Shown here piece after piece: positions 54,933 through 63,374 of a stretch of DNA of 64,000 bases. The translations under genes were made by a program, and so were the position numbers. Numbering within the stretch: position 1 is the stretch's first letter; each line of letters opens with the position of its first letter. Below the pieces are notes generated by a model. That model was not told the DNA's origin, searched no databases, and saw only the letters and a program-made list of their open reading frames with translations. The stretch is from Mucilaginibacter agri (GTDB lineage: Bacteria > Bacteroidota > Bacteroidia > Sphingobacteriales > Sphingobacteriaceae): assembly GCF_009928685.1 (NCBI RefSeq), contig NZ_WWEO01000044.1:248001-312000 (forward strand), written 5' to 3'.

Positions 54933-54972
54933 AATAGTATGTATTGATTTTATAACCGTCTAAACTACATCT

Positions 54973-56067
54973 TTATTTTGAAATGCCATTTAATTGCCTG
55001 ATCAAATCCACCTCTTTTTGGCGGTACGGTGTGCCATCTTTTCTAAAAATGTCGTGAAACCATTCCTCCGGTTCGCTGCCATCGGGCATTGGTTTCTCCC
55101 ACGAGTACATGGTGTTTGTTTTACCGGCAACAAAGCCCCAATTAATGGCGCCCACGTTTTCTTTCTTCAACATTGGCATTACGGTTTCGAAACGGCTGTT
55201 ATGTGTACGGGCCATATATTCGGTACAGATCAACGGTTTTCCGAATGATTTAAGGATTTGAACCACTTTGCGGTGATCATCTACCGGCGAATAATCATGA
55301 TACGTGATTACATCAGAATTGGATATAATAAATTGGTTGATGCGCTCGAAACTCCAGTCCCACACGCCTGAGGATACGGGTTGGTCTGGATTAGCCACCC
55401 TTGCCCATTGAAATACTTTGGTGAGCAGCGGTAACGAAGTTTCTTTTTTATTACTGTTGCCGGCTTCGTTAAATAAGTCCCACATCAGGATGCGTTTATC
55501 GTGGCCGAAAGTGCGGAGTATGTCTTTCACATAGATCTCCAACTCGGCAATTTTAGCGGGGTCTTTGTAAGCAGGGTCGCCCGGATCTTGTAGCCATCCT
55601 GAATTATGTACGCCTGTTTTTGGTTCCGGCTGTTTACCTACCTGCGCTACCGGGTTCCAGCAGTCGTCTAAAAACACAAACAGAGGTTGTATATGGTGTT
55701 TATCGGCGATAGTTAAAAACTGATTAATTCGTTTTTTAAAACCTGCCGGGTCTTGTTTATAGGCAAGACTGTGTAGAAACACGCGAAGGGTATTAAAACC
55801 GATGCCTTGCGCCCAGCCCAATTCTTTATCAATAGTCGCCGGATCGAAAGTATCTGCCTGCCACATTTCTAGCTGGTTAATGGCATTGGCCGGGATGTAA
55901 TTGGCCCCGCTTAGCCATTTGTGCTGTTTATACCAGTCGTTTGCTTTTTGCGCCGACCAAACTTTGCCTTGAGTATTACCCGTTTTTTGCTGTGCCATTA
56001 CATTAATGCCCGACAGCATGGCAACACCTACAACAAGTGTTGCGAGTTTGTTTTTAATATACATCAT
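54973..56067 (-). CDS. GH5-like (clan GH-A) secreted glycoside hydrolase
   Basis: The protein has 364 residues from the ATG at 56067; a longer frame to 56301 is non-coding read-through. The signal peptide ends INVMAQ. A (beta/alpha)8 barrel follows, with GIGFNTLRVFLHSLAYKQDP, HHIQPLFVFLDDCWNP, acid/base Glu in LMWDLFNEAGNS and nucleophile Glu in KPLICTEYMARTH, plus GAINWGFVAGKTNTMYSWEK. The glycan specificity cannot be read; its partner GH125 gene suggests a mannose-containing substrate. Proteins of this type are often annotated as endo-1,4-beta-xylanase or mannanase. Confidence 0.85.
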   Translation of the reverse strand: MMYIKNKLATLVVGVAMLSGINVMAQQKTGNTQGKVWSAQKANDWYKQHKWLSGANYIPANAINQLEMWQADTFDPATIDKELGWAQGIGFNTLRVFLHSLAYKQDPAGFKKRINQFLTIADKHHIQPLFVFLDDCWNPVAQVGKQPEPKTGVHNSGWLQDPGDPAYKDPAKIAELEIYVKDILRTFGHDKRILMWDLFNEAGNSNKKETSLPLLTKVFQWARVANPDQPVSSGVWDWSFERINQFIISNSDVITYHDYSPVDDHRKVVQILKSFGKPLICTEYMARTHNSRFETVMPMLKKENVGAINWGFVAGKTNTMYSWEKPMPDGSEPEEWFHDIFRKDGTPYRQKEVDLIRQLNGISK

Positions 56068-56196
56068 TGGTTCAGATAGATATTGTTTAATTGGTATGCC
56101 TAATATAGGGCAGATTATGCAAAACCAATAGAAATTGTGCACATCGATAATGATCTTAATTAATTTCTGATTTTTGCATAGGGGTACATCGGCGTT

Positions 56197-56823
56197 TTGT
56201 TGTCTGATGTTAAAGCAAAAGCAAATTATATAGACACAGTTTTGCAGAACGACTTGAACGATAATACAACTTTTAAGCTTTACCTTGATAAGGACGGGCA
56301 AGATCTGGACTCGGTATATCTAACCCATTATGCCGCGCTGCATCAATATGCCTATACCATGCTAAACGACGGGCACATGGCCGAAGAAATGGTGCACCAG
56401 GTATTTCTGAAACTAATGGAACGCAGTGAACCCTTGAACATCCATACTTCGGTAAAGGCGTATCTATACAGATCGGTAAATAATGAGTGCCTCAATTACA
56501 TTAAGCACCAAAAAGTTAAACAAAGCCATCAGACTTATACGATGAACACCATGAATCATCAGACAGAAAACCCGGCGGGCAAACTTCAATATAAAGAACT
56601 GGAGCAACACCTCCGCAAGGCCATCAATGATCTGCCCGAGCAATGCCGCATTATTTTTCAGATGAGCCGCTTTGAAGAATTAAAATACAGTGAAATAGCA
56701 GCCGAACTGGGCATAGCAGTAAAAACGGTGGAAAACCAAATGAGCAAAGCACTTAAAAGGTTGAGGTTACAGTTGGCCGATTACCTGCCCATACTACTTT
56801 GGTTATTAATTAACTTGATGTAA
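56197..56823 (+). CDS. ECF sigma factor of the Bacteroidota FecI-like type
   Basis: The protein has 208 residues from TTG at 56197; no ATG lies between the upstream in-frame stop and region 2, so a TTG start is needed. Region 2 reads YAALHQYAYTMLNDGHMAEE with FLKLMERSEPLNIHTSVKAY and LYRSVNNECLNYIKH. Region 4 reads INDLPEQCRIIFQMSRFEEL and YSEIAAELGIAVKTVENQMS. The stop overlaps the FecR start (TAATG). It should direct transcription of surface genes on an outer-membrane signal. Confidence 0.9.
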   Translation: MLSDVKAKANYIDTVLQNDLNDNTTFKLYLDKDGQDLDSVYLTHYAALHQYAYTMLNDGHMAEEMVHQVFLKLMERSEPLNIHTSVKAYLYRSVNNECLNYIKHQKVKQSHQTYTMNTMNHQTENPAGKLQYKELEQHLRKAINDLPEQCRIIFQMSRFEELKYSEIAAELGIAVKTVENQMSKALKRLRLQLADYLPILLWLLINLM

Positions 56824-57803
56824 TGGAAGCAAACGCACAAAATATGGAAATGGACGACGATATGCTGATTACCTATCTGCTTGGCGAGGCTAGTGCCGAA
56901 CAAGCTGTAAGGGTAGAGCAATGGCTAACACAAGATGTGGCTAATCGCCTTCGCCTGCAGCAATTTAGCACCATTTGGGAGACGAGCAAGACTATGCAAT
57001 TTGCAGAACCGCTTGATGCCCAAGCCTCTCTTCTATCCCTAAAACAAAAAGCTATTGAACGCCAAACCCAACAAGCGCGCGTGGTGCGAATGAAGCGTAA
57101 CTACGCCTGGCTGAGTGCAGCGGCTGCCTTTCTTTTAATCTGCACTGCTGGCCTATTGTTTTTTGTAAGGTTTGCTAACCGACAGATGGAGGTAAGCACT
57201 GTAGAAACAATTACAACCGATACATTATCAGATGGATCCGTTATTACGCTAAATAAACGCAGCCAACTAAATTACCCTGCAACGTTTACCGGCAACGAGC
57301 GCCGGGTGGTATTGCAACATGGTGAAGCCTTTTTTAAAATATCGCCCAACAAAGCAAAACCATTTATCATCAGTACTAATAATACTACCATCAGGGTGGT
57401 GGGCACGTCCTTTAACGTTAAAAATAAAAATGGCAATGTAGAGGTAATTGTAGAAACCGGCGTTGTACAAGTGAGCCGCAATGGCAACATGGTTACGCTT
57501 AAACCAGGCGAAAGAGTATTGGCTAAAACTAACGCACCGCTGGCTAAAGAGCAAAACCCCGACCAGCTTTATAATTATTATCGGAGTAAAGAATTTATAG
57601 CAGATAATACACCTTTACGTCGCGTAGTAGAGGTACTGAACGAAGCTTATGCTGCCCACATCATTGTAAGCCGGAAAGAGCTGAACAGTCTTTTACTAAA
57701 TACTACTTTTAAAGATGAATCGTTAGATGATATTTTACAGGTGATCAGCCACACATTCAAAATTTCCGTCGAGAAAAAGGGTAACCAGATCATTTTAAAA
57801 TAG
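56823..57803 (+). CDS. FecR-family anti-sigma factor
   Basis: The 326-residue protein has a cytoplasmic sigma-binding region (about 10-90), one membrane helix (SAAAAFLLICTAGLLFFVRF, about 95-115), a periplasmic FecR domain (about 120-220, TDTLSDGSVITLNKRSQLNY and VVGTSFNVKNKNG) and a C-terminal DUF4974 domain (about 255-326, RRVVEVLNEAYAAHIIVSRK). It holds the upstream sigma factor until a signal arrives from an outer-membrane protein carrying an STN domain, which is what the next gene encodes. Confidence 0.93.
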   Translation: MEANAQNMEMDDDMLITYLLGEASAEQAVRVEQWLTQDVANRLRLQQFSTIWETSKTMQFAEPLDAQASLLSLKQKAIERQTQQARVVRMKRNYAWLSAAAAFLLICTAGLLFFVRFANRQMEVSTVETITTDTLSDGSVITLNKRSQLNYPATFTGNERRVVLQHGEAFFKISPNKAKPFIISTNNTTIRVVGTSFNVKNKNGNVEVIVETGVVQVSRNGNMVTLKPGERVLAKTNAPLAKEQNPDQLYNYYRSKEFIADNTPLRRVVEVLNEAYAAHIIVSRKELNSLLLNTTFKDESLDDILQVISHTFKISVEKKGNQIILK

Positions 57804-57813
57804 CACGTTTTTA

Positions 57814-59967
57814 ATGATCGAATCTTACTACAAATTATTACGGCAGGCAACGCTATTAGCATTTATGCTGGTAGTTTTCTGCGTTACAGGCTTGCAAGCC
57901 CAAAGCATTTTGAGTAAACCTATTTCCGTTAATTTTAAGGACGAAAATTTAGCTACCGCATTAAACATTATCAGCATAAAGGGAGGATTTTATTTTTCTT
58001 ACAATGGTGGCATTATACCCAAAGACAGTTTGGTTAGTTTGAATGCTACCGATATACCTGTTTCCGCTATTTTGAGCCGCTTACTTAATGGCAAATATGA
58101 ATTTGGAGAGCGAAAAAACTATGTGATTATCACCCGCGCCCTCCCCCGTTTAGCGCTTATTAATACCGATATCACCAATGATAATAATATGTACTCGGTA
58201 AGTGGCTTTGTGATTAATGAAAGTACCGGCGAGCGCATGATGAATGCCAGCGTGTATGAAAAAGAACAGCTGGTATCAGGACTTACAGACGAGCATGGTT
58301 ATTTTAAACTAAGATTTCGGGCTCCCAATCCGGGCTCAGTCGCCATTACCGTTAGTAAGAGGCTTTACGTGGATACCACCATGCGTTTTCTGCAAACGGT
58401 ATCGGTTAATATGCGTAATGATAAACCGGGGTATAAAGATGCTGCCGAAAAAGGCCATAATATAGAACGTACCGGTTTGGGGCGCATGTTTATATCTACC
58501 CGACAAATGATTCAGTCGATGAATATCCCCGATTTTTTTGCCAGCCGACCGTTCCAGGTTTCATTAACGCCGGGGCTAAGCTCGCATGGCATGTTCAGTT
58601 CGCAGGTGATCAATAAATTCTCGGTAAACCTGCTTGGCGGTTATACCGCGGGTGTAAATGGTTTCGAAATCGGCGGCTTGTTCAACATCAATAAGCTCGA
58701 CTCTAAATACCTGCAACTTGCTGGTTTGTTTAATCTGGTAGGCGGCAGGGTCACAGGTGCGCAAATAGCCTTGGTAGATAATATCGCCTTAGATACCGTT
58801 AGAGGGCTACAATTTGCAGGCTTTATTAACAAAGCCGAAAGCGATATGCATGGGGTGCAGTTAGCAGCACTTTATAATGAAACCCATAAACTTAAGGGTG
58901 TACAAATAGGGTTATTCAATACGGTCGACACGTCGATGGGTGCGAGTATTGGGCTTATTAATATTATCAGAAATGGATTCTACAGAGTTGCATTTTCTAC
59001 CAATGATTTAACTAACACCAATATTTCCCTCGCTACCGGCACGCATAATTTTTACAGTAAGTTTCAAATAGGTGTAAATACAGTGCCTAATAAAATGATG
59101 TACGCTTTAGGACTAGGCCTGGGGCATGATTTTATGTTTGGAAACAGATTCTATATATCGACAGAGGCCGCCATTAATATTGCCAATACGGGGACGTTTG
59201 ATGACAGATGGTTTCAAGGCAAGCTGCTTTTAAATGCACAGCTAAGCAAGCATCTTAGCTTATTTGGTGGCCCTGTTTATAACAATTATCGCCATAGTGG
59301 TACATGGCATACATTAGGCTATAAAAATGTTACCGACTTGCCCGACTATCCTGACATGGTAAATAATAACCATCAAACCAAAAAATGGATCGGCTGGGAG
59401 GCGGGCATTGCCATAAATTCTGTTTTTAAACCTGGAGAAAAAAGGGATTATAACCTAAAGGATTGGTATTTGGGGATAGCTAGTATTGCAGGTGTAGGTG
59501 ATACTCCCTATCAGCGAATATTAGGTACTGAACTATTTGCGCAACGCGATCTAAGTGGAGGCATTAGCGGTACACTATCAACTGGTTATACTAATTATCA
59601 TGCAAACTATAACAACTTCTATTATTACTTACCTAATGAGCAAAATGCTGATCAACATCGCAATTTCAACATTATCCCTGTTAAAGTTGGCGTGCGTACT
59701 TATTTAAGCAGGAAATTCTTTTTTGCGGGCGAAATTGGTGAAGCGTTCGGACTTAACAGCACATTTCAAAACACTTACATCGCAGATCCTAACACTAATT
59801 ATTACATCATTAGAACCATTCATAACTCGTTTTTGTACGCTGTGTCTGCCGGCTACAGTTTTACTAACGGGTTGGAGGCTGGCCTTAAATACGAAGGCTA
59901 TACTAATTTCGCGAGCGTTCGCCAATTGGCATTTAGGTTTGGCTACCGGTTTAAATTAGGTAAATAA
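57814..59967 (+). CDS. STN plus carboxypeptidase-like plus surface-repeat barrel protein
   Basis: This 717-residue protein has a signal peptide ending LQAQ. It has an STN domain at about 33-105 (VNFKDENLATALNIISIKGG, NGKYEFGERKNYVII) and a carboxypeptidase-like domain at about 127-205 (VSGFVINESTGERMMNASVY). Short LA_2272-type surface repeats follow at about 270-390 (NGFEIGGLFNINKLDSKYLQ, LAGLFNLVGGRVTGAQIALV, GVQIGLFNTVDTSMGASIGL), then barrel strands. Its last 170 residues resemble each half of the next protein. It sits where a SusC receptor would normally follow sigma/FecR, and the STN domain suggests it signals to FecR. Confidence 0.87.
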   Translation: MIESYYKLLRQATLLAFMLVVFCVTGLQAQSILSKPISVNFKDENLATALNIISIKGGFYFSYNGGIIPKDSLVSLNATDIPVSAILSRLLNGKYEFGERKNYVIITRALPRLALINTDITNDNNMYSVSGFVINESTGERMMNASVYEKEQLVSGLTDEHGYFKLRFRAPNPGSVAITVSKRLYVDTTMRFLQTVSVNMRNDKPGYKDAAEKGHNIERTGLGRMFISTRQMIQSMNIPDFFASRPFQVSLTPGLSSHGMFSSQVINKFSVNLLGGYTAGVNGFEIGGLFNINKLDSKYLQLAGLFNLVGGRVTGAQIALVDNIALDTVRGLQFAGFINKAESDMHGVQLAALYNETHKLKGVQIGLFNTVDTSMGASIGLINIIRNGFYRVAFSTNDLTNTNISLATGTHNFYSKFQIGVNTVPNKMMYALGLGLGHDFMFGNRFYISTEAAINIANTGTFDDRWFQGKLLLNAQLSKHLSLFGGPVYNNYRHSGTWHTLGYKNVTDLPDYPDMVNNNHQTKKWIGWEAGIAINSVFKPGEKRDYNLKDWYLGIASIAGVGDTPYQRILGTELFAQRDLSGGISGTLSTGYTNYHANYNNFYYYLPNEQNADQHRNFNIIPVKVGVRTYLSRKFFFAGEIGEAFGLNSTFQNTYIADPNTNYYIIRTIHNSFLYAVSAGYSFTNGLEAGLKYEGYTNFASVRQLAFRFGYRFKLGK

Positions 59968-60034
59968 TTTTTGCTGTGGTGTGGGGGTAAGCGGCAACTA
60001 GGTAGTCATTACTCCAAATAAAAAGCACACAGCA

Positions 60035-61021
60035 ATGTTTACAAAATCATTAATTAAATTTTTTACTGCATCAGTTTTTCTATTAATTTCCATATCATCA
60101 TTTGCGCAAGGCGATGGCTGGCGAATTGGATTTGGTATTAGTCCTGGAGTTGTTCCCAACGGGCCATTTAAATATTCGCTTGGTGGAGATATCCGTTTAC
60201 AAAAGAATTTTACCGACCGACTTGCAGGAACCCTATCGGCAGGGTTCACACATTTTTTTGAAAAAGACCATTTTACCGGATACTCTCAATATGGTAGCCC
60301 TTATAATGTGATACCTGTTAAAGCGGGTATTAAAGCCTTTGTTACTAATAATTTTTATGTTGGAGCCGAGGCCGGCGCAGGTTTCGGTTTTGAGCAATGG
60401 AGAACTTCTTTCTTGTGGTCGCCGTCTGTTGGACTAGCATTTAATAATGGACTCGACCTAAGTGTCCGCTACGAAGATTTTACCCGCAGCAGTGCCACCA
60501 GAGATATTTCACTGCGCATAGCTTATGGACTTAATATGCGCAAGTTTGGCATCCACAAAAAAGCCAATGTCGACAAGTCTGACTGGAAGCTTGGTTTAGG
60601 CCTTAATCCCGGAATTTCCACTACAGACGGCTTTGTGTTAGGAGGCGAAGCTGGAATTTATAAAGCACTAACCAGCAATCTTGAAGTTTATGGAACAGTT
60701 GGTCTTACGCACTACTTTAGTCTCTATCACAATTATTACACGGCTAACGGAATGGGGTATCTGTTCGGCATCAAAAAAGGTGCAGAAAACTTTGTACCGG
60801 TTAAGGTTGGATTAAGATTGTATGCTGGTAACCAGTTTTACGTTAGCGGCGACGCTGGCGCGGCTTTTGCATCAGATGGCAACACTGCTTTCACTTACTC
60901 CCCTGCCATTGGTCTTACCTTTAAAAACGGTGTAGACATTGGCGCCAAGTACGATGGATTTGCCGGCTTCTATATTCCAGGGACTGTATCATTGAAACTG
61001 GCTTATCGATTTAAACTATAA
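60035..61021 (+). CDS. Duplicated outer-membrane beta-barrel protein
   Basis: The 328-residue protein has a signal peptide ending SSFAQ. It comprises two tandem modules of about 150 residues. Module 1 reads WRIGFGISPGVVPNGPFKYS to SLRIAYGLNMRKFG. Module 2 reads WKLGLGLNPGISTTDGFVLG to SLKLAYRFKL. Both share IPVKAGIKAF/VPVKVGLRLY, NNFYVGAEAG/NQFYVSGDAG and SPSVGLAFNNGLDL/SPAIGLTFKNGVDI. The same module forms the C-terminus of the upstream protein. It is probably co-transcribed 67 bp downstream; function unknown. Confidence 0.85.
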   Translation: MFTKSLIKFFTASVFLLISISSFAQGDGWRIGFGISPGVVPNGPFKYSLGGDIRLQKNFTDRLAGTLSAGFTHFFEKDHFTGYSQYGSPYNVIPVKAGIKAFVTNNFYVGAEAGAGFGFEQWRTSFLWSPSVGLAFNNGLDLSVRYEDFTRSSATRDISLRIAYGLNMRKFGIHKKANVDKSDWKLGLGLNPGISTTDGFVLGGEAGIYKALTSNLEVYGTVGLTHYFSLYHNYYTANGMGYLFGIKKGAENFVPVKVGLRLYAGNQFYVSGDAGAAFASDGNTAFTYSPAIGLTFKNGVDIGAKYDGFAGFYIPGTVSLKLAYRFKL

Positions 61022-61052
61022 ATCTCAAGCTAAAGCATTTTACTAATTAGCT

Positions 61053-61079
61053 AAAGCAGCCTTCACGGGCTGCTTTTTT
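61053..61079 (+). terminator. Rho-independent terminator
   Basis: AAAGCAGCC (61053-61061) pairs with GGCTGCTTT (61068-61076) around a 6-nt loop, followed by T residues. It closes the sigma/FecR/barrel unit. Confidence 0.9.
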
Positions 61080-61145
61080 GTTTACTGGGAATACCAATTA
61101 AACCTTTGCTTTTCTTTTCACTCTTACTTACAAAAATTAACAAAA

Positions 61146-61529
61146 ATGAAAAAACTGATTTTAATGCTGGCATTTGCCACCGGTTTAAGCACTTTAAGCT
61201 ATGCGCAAACTACCCATAAAACTCCACAAGAAAGAGCAGCGCATCATACTCAAACGCTGCAAAAGAAATTGAATCTTAGCGCCGACCAGACTACCAAGGT
61301 TAATGCAATTTTACTTAGCCAGGCGACACGAGTTGATAGTTTAAAGAGCGTTGCCAAAACATCTGACAAGAAAGCAAATCATAAAGCTTTTAAAGACATT
61401 AAGGTTACTACCGATGCCCAGTTGACTGCCGTTTTAAATCCCGACCAAAAGAAAGCATACGAAGATTGGAAAGCTGCCCACAAAGGAAAGCACGATCATA
61501 AAAAGGACGATGCTAAAACCCAGGGATAA
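61146..61529 (+). CDS. Spy/CpxP-like periplasmic helical protein
   Basis: The 127-residue protein has a signal peptide ending LSYAQ. A helical region follows with TPQERAAHHTQTLQKKLNLS and ADQTTKVNAILLSQATRVDS, then LTAVLNPDQKKAYEDWKAAH, the LTxxQ-like and DQKxxY pattern of Spy-type and DUF4890-type proteins. The C-terminus is Lys/His-rich and could bind metal (HKGKHDHKKDD). Family members act as periplasmic chaperones or stress sensors. It is monocistronic between two terminators. Confidence 0.8.
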   Translation: MKKLILMLAFATGLSTLSYAQTTHKTPQERAAHHTQTLQKKLNLSADQTTKVNAILLSQATRVDSLKSVAKTSDKKANHKAFKDIKVTTDAQLTAVLNPDQKKAYEDWKAAHKGKHDHKKDDAKTQG

Positions 61530-61550
61530 TTTTAAAAGTATGAGTTACCA

Positions 61551-61583
61551 AAAAGAGCGCCTCAAAAGGGCGCTCTTTTTTTT
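61551..61583 (+). terminator. Rho-independent terminator of the Spy-like gene
   Basis: AAAAGAGCGCC (61551-61561) pairs with GGCGCTCTTTT (61569-61579) around a short loop, followed by T residues. Confidence 0.9.
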
Positions 61584-61598
61584 GAATATGCCTAAACG

Positions 61599-61622
61599 AA
61601 AAAATCCCCGCCGAAGCGGGGA
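61599..61622 (-). terminator. UUCG-type terminator of the SusD-like gene
   Basis: On the minus strand TCCCCGC-TTCG-GCGGGGA is followed by six T residues. The stable UUCG tetraloop hairpin lies about 105 bp beyond the SusD stop. Confidence 0.88.
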
Positions 61623-61726
61623 CCTTAACTAAACAATCCAAACAAACTATTGACTATTAACTGATAACACTCTCCTGTTTGCAGATTCTTTCGATCTAAC
61701 TCATTGCTGAATGACCGTTAATATTA

Positions 61727-63349
61727 TTAAAAATTAGCCTTATTAACATCCCACCATACACGGGTACCACCGTTATCCGGGCCGCCTAACGCTTGTACTG
61801 CTTTCTGTACTTCGGCGCCATTAGTAGTGTATTCACTGGCAGGATAAGCTAACCTGCGGATCTGTATTTGAGTATCAATTGTACCACCGCTATTGTTAAT
61901 TACAACAGGGAACAGTTTAGGATAACCTGTACGACGATATTCTGTCCAGGCTTCCTGACCTTCGGGGAACATGGCGATCCATTTTTGAGTGATGATACGC
62001 TCTAATTTTTGCTCGTTAGATGCGCTTGCATCCCAAGCAACCGTAATGGTTGATAATGCAGGCGAATTGTTAGCCGCATTAGACGGATCAACATAAGCAA
62101 TTGGTTTGCTGGTAGCATCGCCGGTATAATTACCTGCGTTTACACCCCATTGCGCCATTGAAGTGGTGATACCTGTATTGTAATCAGTTTGAACATCACC
62201 AGCGCCGGTCCAGCCACGTAAAGCAGCTTCTGCTTTCAGGAACCATACTTCACCCGCAGTCATAAACAACATAGGCGATCCCGATGCAAAACCGGTTCTG
62301 GTAGCCGCGATATCTGTATTAATGTTCAATATAGAATAACCGCTGTAACCTGGTTTTGAAGTAACTGCTGTGCCGATACGGATACCTTTGTAGGTGCCTG
62401 CAAAACGTGGATCTGTAGCCGGTGAAGCCATAGATGCCAAACGCGGATCTTTATAACCCACCAGGTAAGATTCCATTGGTGCACCTAACGAAATATCAGA
62501 CCAACTGGTGCTAATTACATTAAGCGGGTTGTGGTAGCTTCCGCCTGCAATACCAGCATTGTCGTCATTAGTAGTTAATACACCACCGCTGGCAACATCA
62601 AGCGCTTTAACCGCCTGTGCTTGTGCAGTAGTTGGGTCTATCTTCACAATGTGCATCGCTAAACGCAATCTCAACGAGTTTGCCAGTTTAAGCCATTTGG
62701 TATAATCACCGCCGTAAACTAAATCGTAAGGTGCAAAGGGTGTTTTACCAGGGTTAGCTTTGATAAAAGTATTAAGATTAGCTACTGCAGTGTCCAATTG
62801 CAGGAAGAACTGATTGTAAACGCTCTTCTGATCATCATAAGGGGTGTTGATTAATGTTTTACCCGCAGCGCTGTAAGCAATTGGTCCGTATTTATCAGTT
62901 ATACGGTGCATGGTTTCTACCTTTAATATCAAGGCTACGGCCCATTTATCGGGAGCACTGTTTTTTGTACCTGCCTTGGCAAGCGCATTTATGGCGAATA
63001 ACGACGTAGTGTAACCATCAATAAAAATCTGCTGATTCCAGCCATCAACCAAACTATAGGTCAAGTTGTTAACGTTGCCACGAAACGGGTCGGGCGACAT
63101 CATGTATCCAGAGTAACAGTCAGCATTTAGGTTTTGATCTAATTGGTAGTTACCCTCTTCGCCAAATAAAGCCGTTTGAATGCCTGGGAATACCAAACCC
63201 GGATCGTAAACACTTACGCCCGTGTTATCCGTATCGTATTTTTCGAAATTCTTTTTACAACTGTTCAACCCTAATATGCCTAATGCAAGGAGGATTACGA
63301 TACCGTATCTATAGCCGGCACCTACCATTGTCTTATAATGTTTTTTCAT
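61727..63349 (-). CDS. SusD/RagB family nutrient-binding lipoprotein (SusD-like_2)
   Basis: The protein has 540 residues from the ATG at 63349 (MKKHYKTMVGAGYRYGIVIL); a longer frame to 63433 begins within SusC. Lipobox LGLNSC precedes KKNFEKYDTDNTGVSVYDPG. SusD-like_2 features include NYQLDQNLNADCYSGYMMSP, WAVALILKVETMHRITDKYG, FMTAGEVWFLKAEAALRGWT and IITQKWIAMFPEGQEAWTEY. It is the lid of the SusC encoded 25 bp upstream. The ligand is unknown. Confidence 0.93.
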   Translation of the reverse strand: MKKHYKTMVGAGYRYGIVILLALGILGLNSCKKNFEKYDTDNTGVSVYDPGLVFPGIQTALFGEEGNYQLDQNLNADCYSGYMMSPDPFRGNVNNLTYSLVDGWNQQIFIDGYTTSLFAINALAKAGTKNSAPDKWAVALILKVETMHRITDKYGPIAYSAAGKTLINTPYDDQKSVYNQFFLQLDTAVANLNTFIKANPGKTPFAPYDLVYGGDYTKWLKLANSLRLRLAMHIVKIDPTTAQAQAVKALDVASGGVLTTNDDNAGIAGGSYHNPLNVISTSWSDISLGAPMESYLVGYKDPRLASMASPATDPRFAGTYKGIRIGTAVTSKPGYSGYSILNINTDIAATRTGFASGSPMLFMTAGEVWFLKAEAALRGWTGAGDVQTDYNTGITTSMAQWGVNAGNYTGDATSKPIAYVDPSNAANNSPALSTITVAWDASASNEQKLERIITQKWIAMFPEGQEAWTEYRRTGYPKLFPVVINNSGGTIDTQIQIRRLAYPASEYTTNGAEVQKAVQALGGPDNGGTRVWWDVNKANF

Positions 63350-63374
63350 TGCTTCTATTTTAAAGAGTGAATAA

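Noticed and set aside
56068..56301. N-terminal extension of the GH5-like glycosidase
   Set aside because: It would cover the divergent sigma-factor promoter and start, and the signal peptide begins at 56067.
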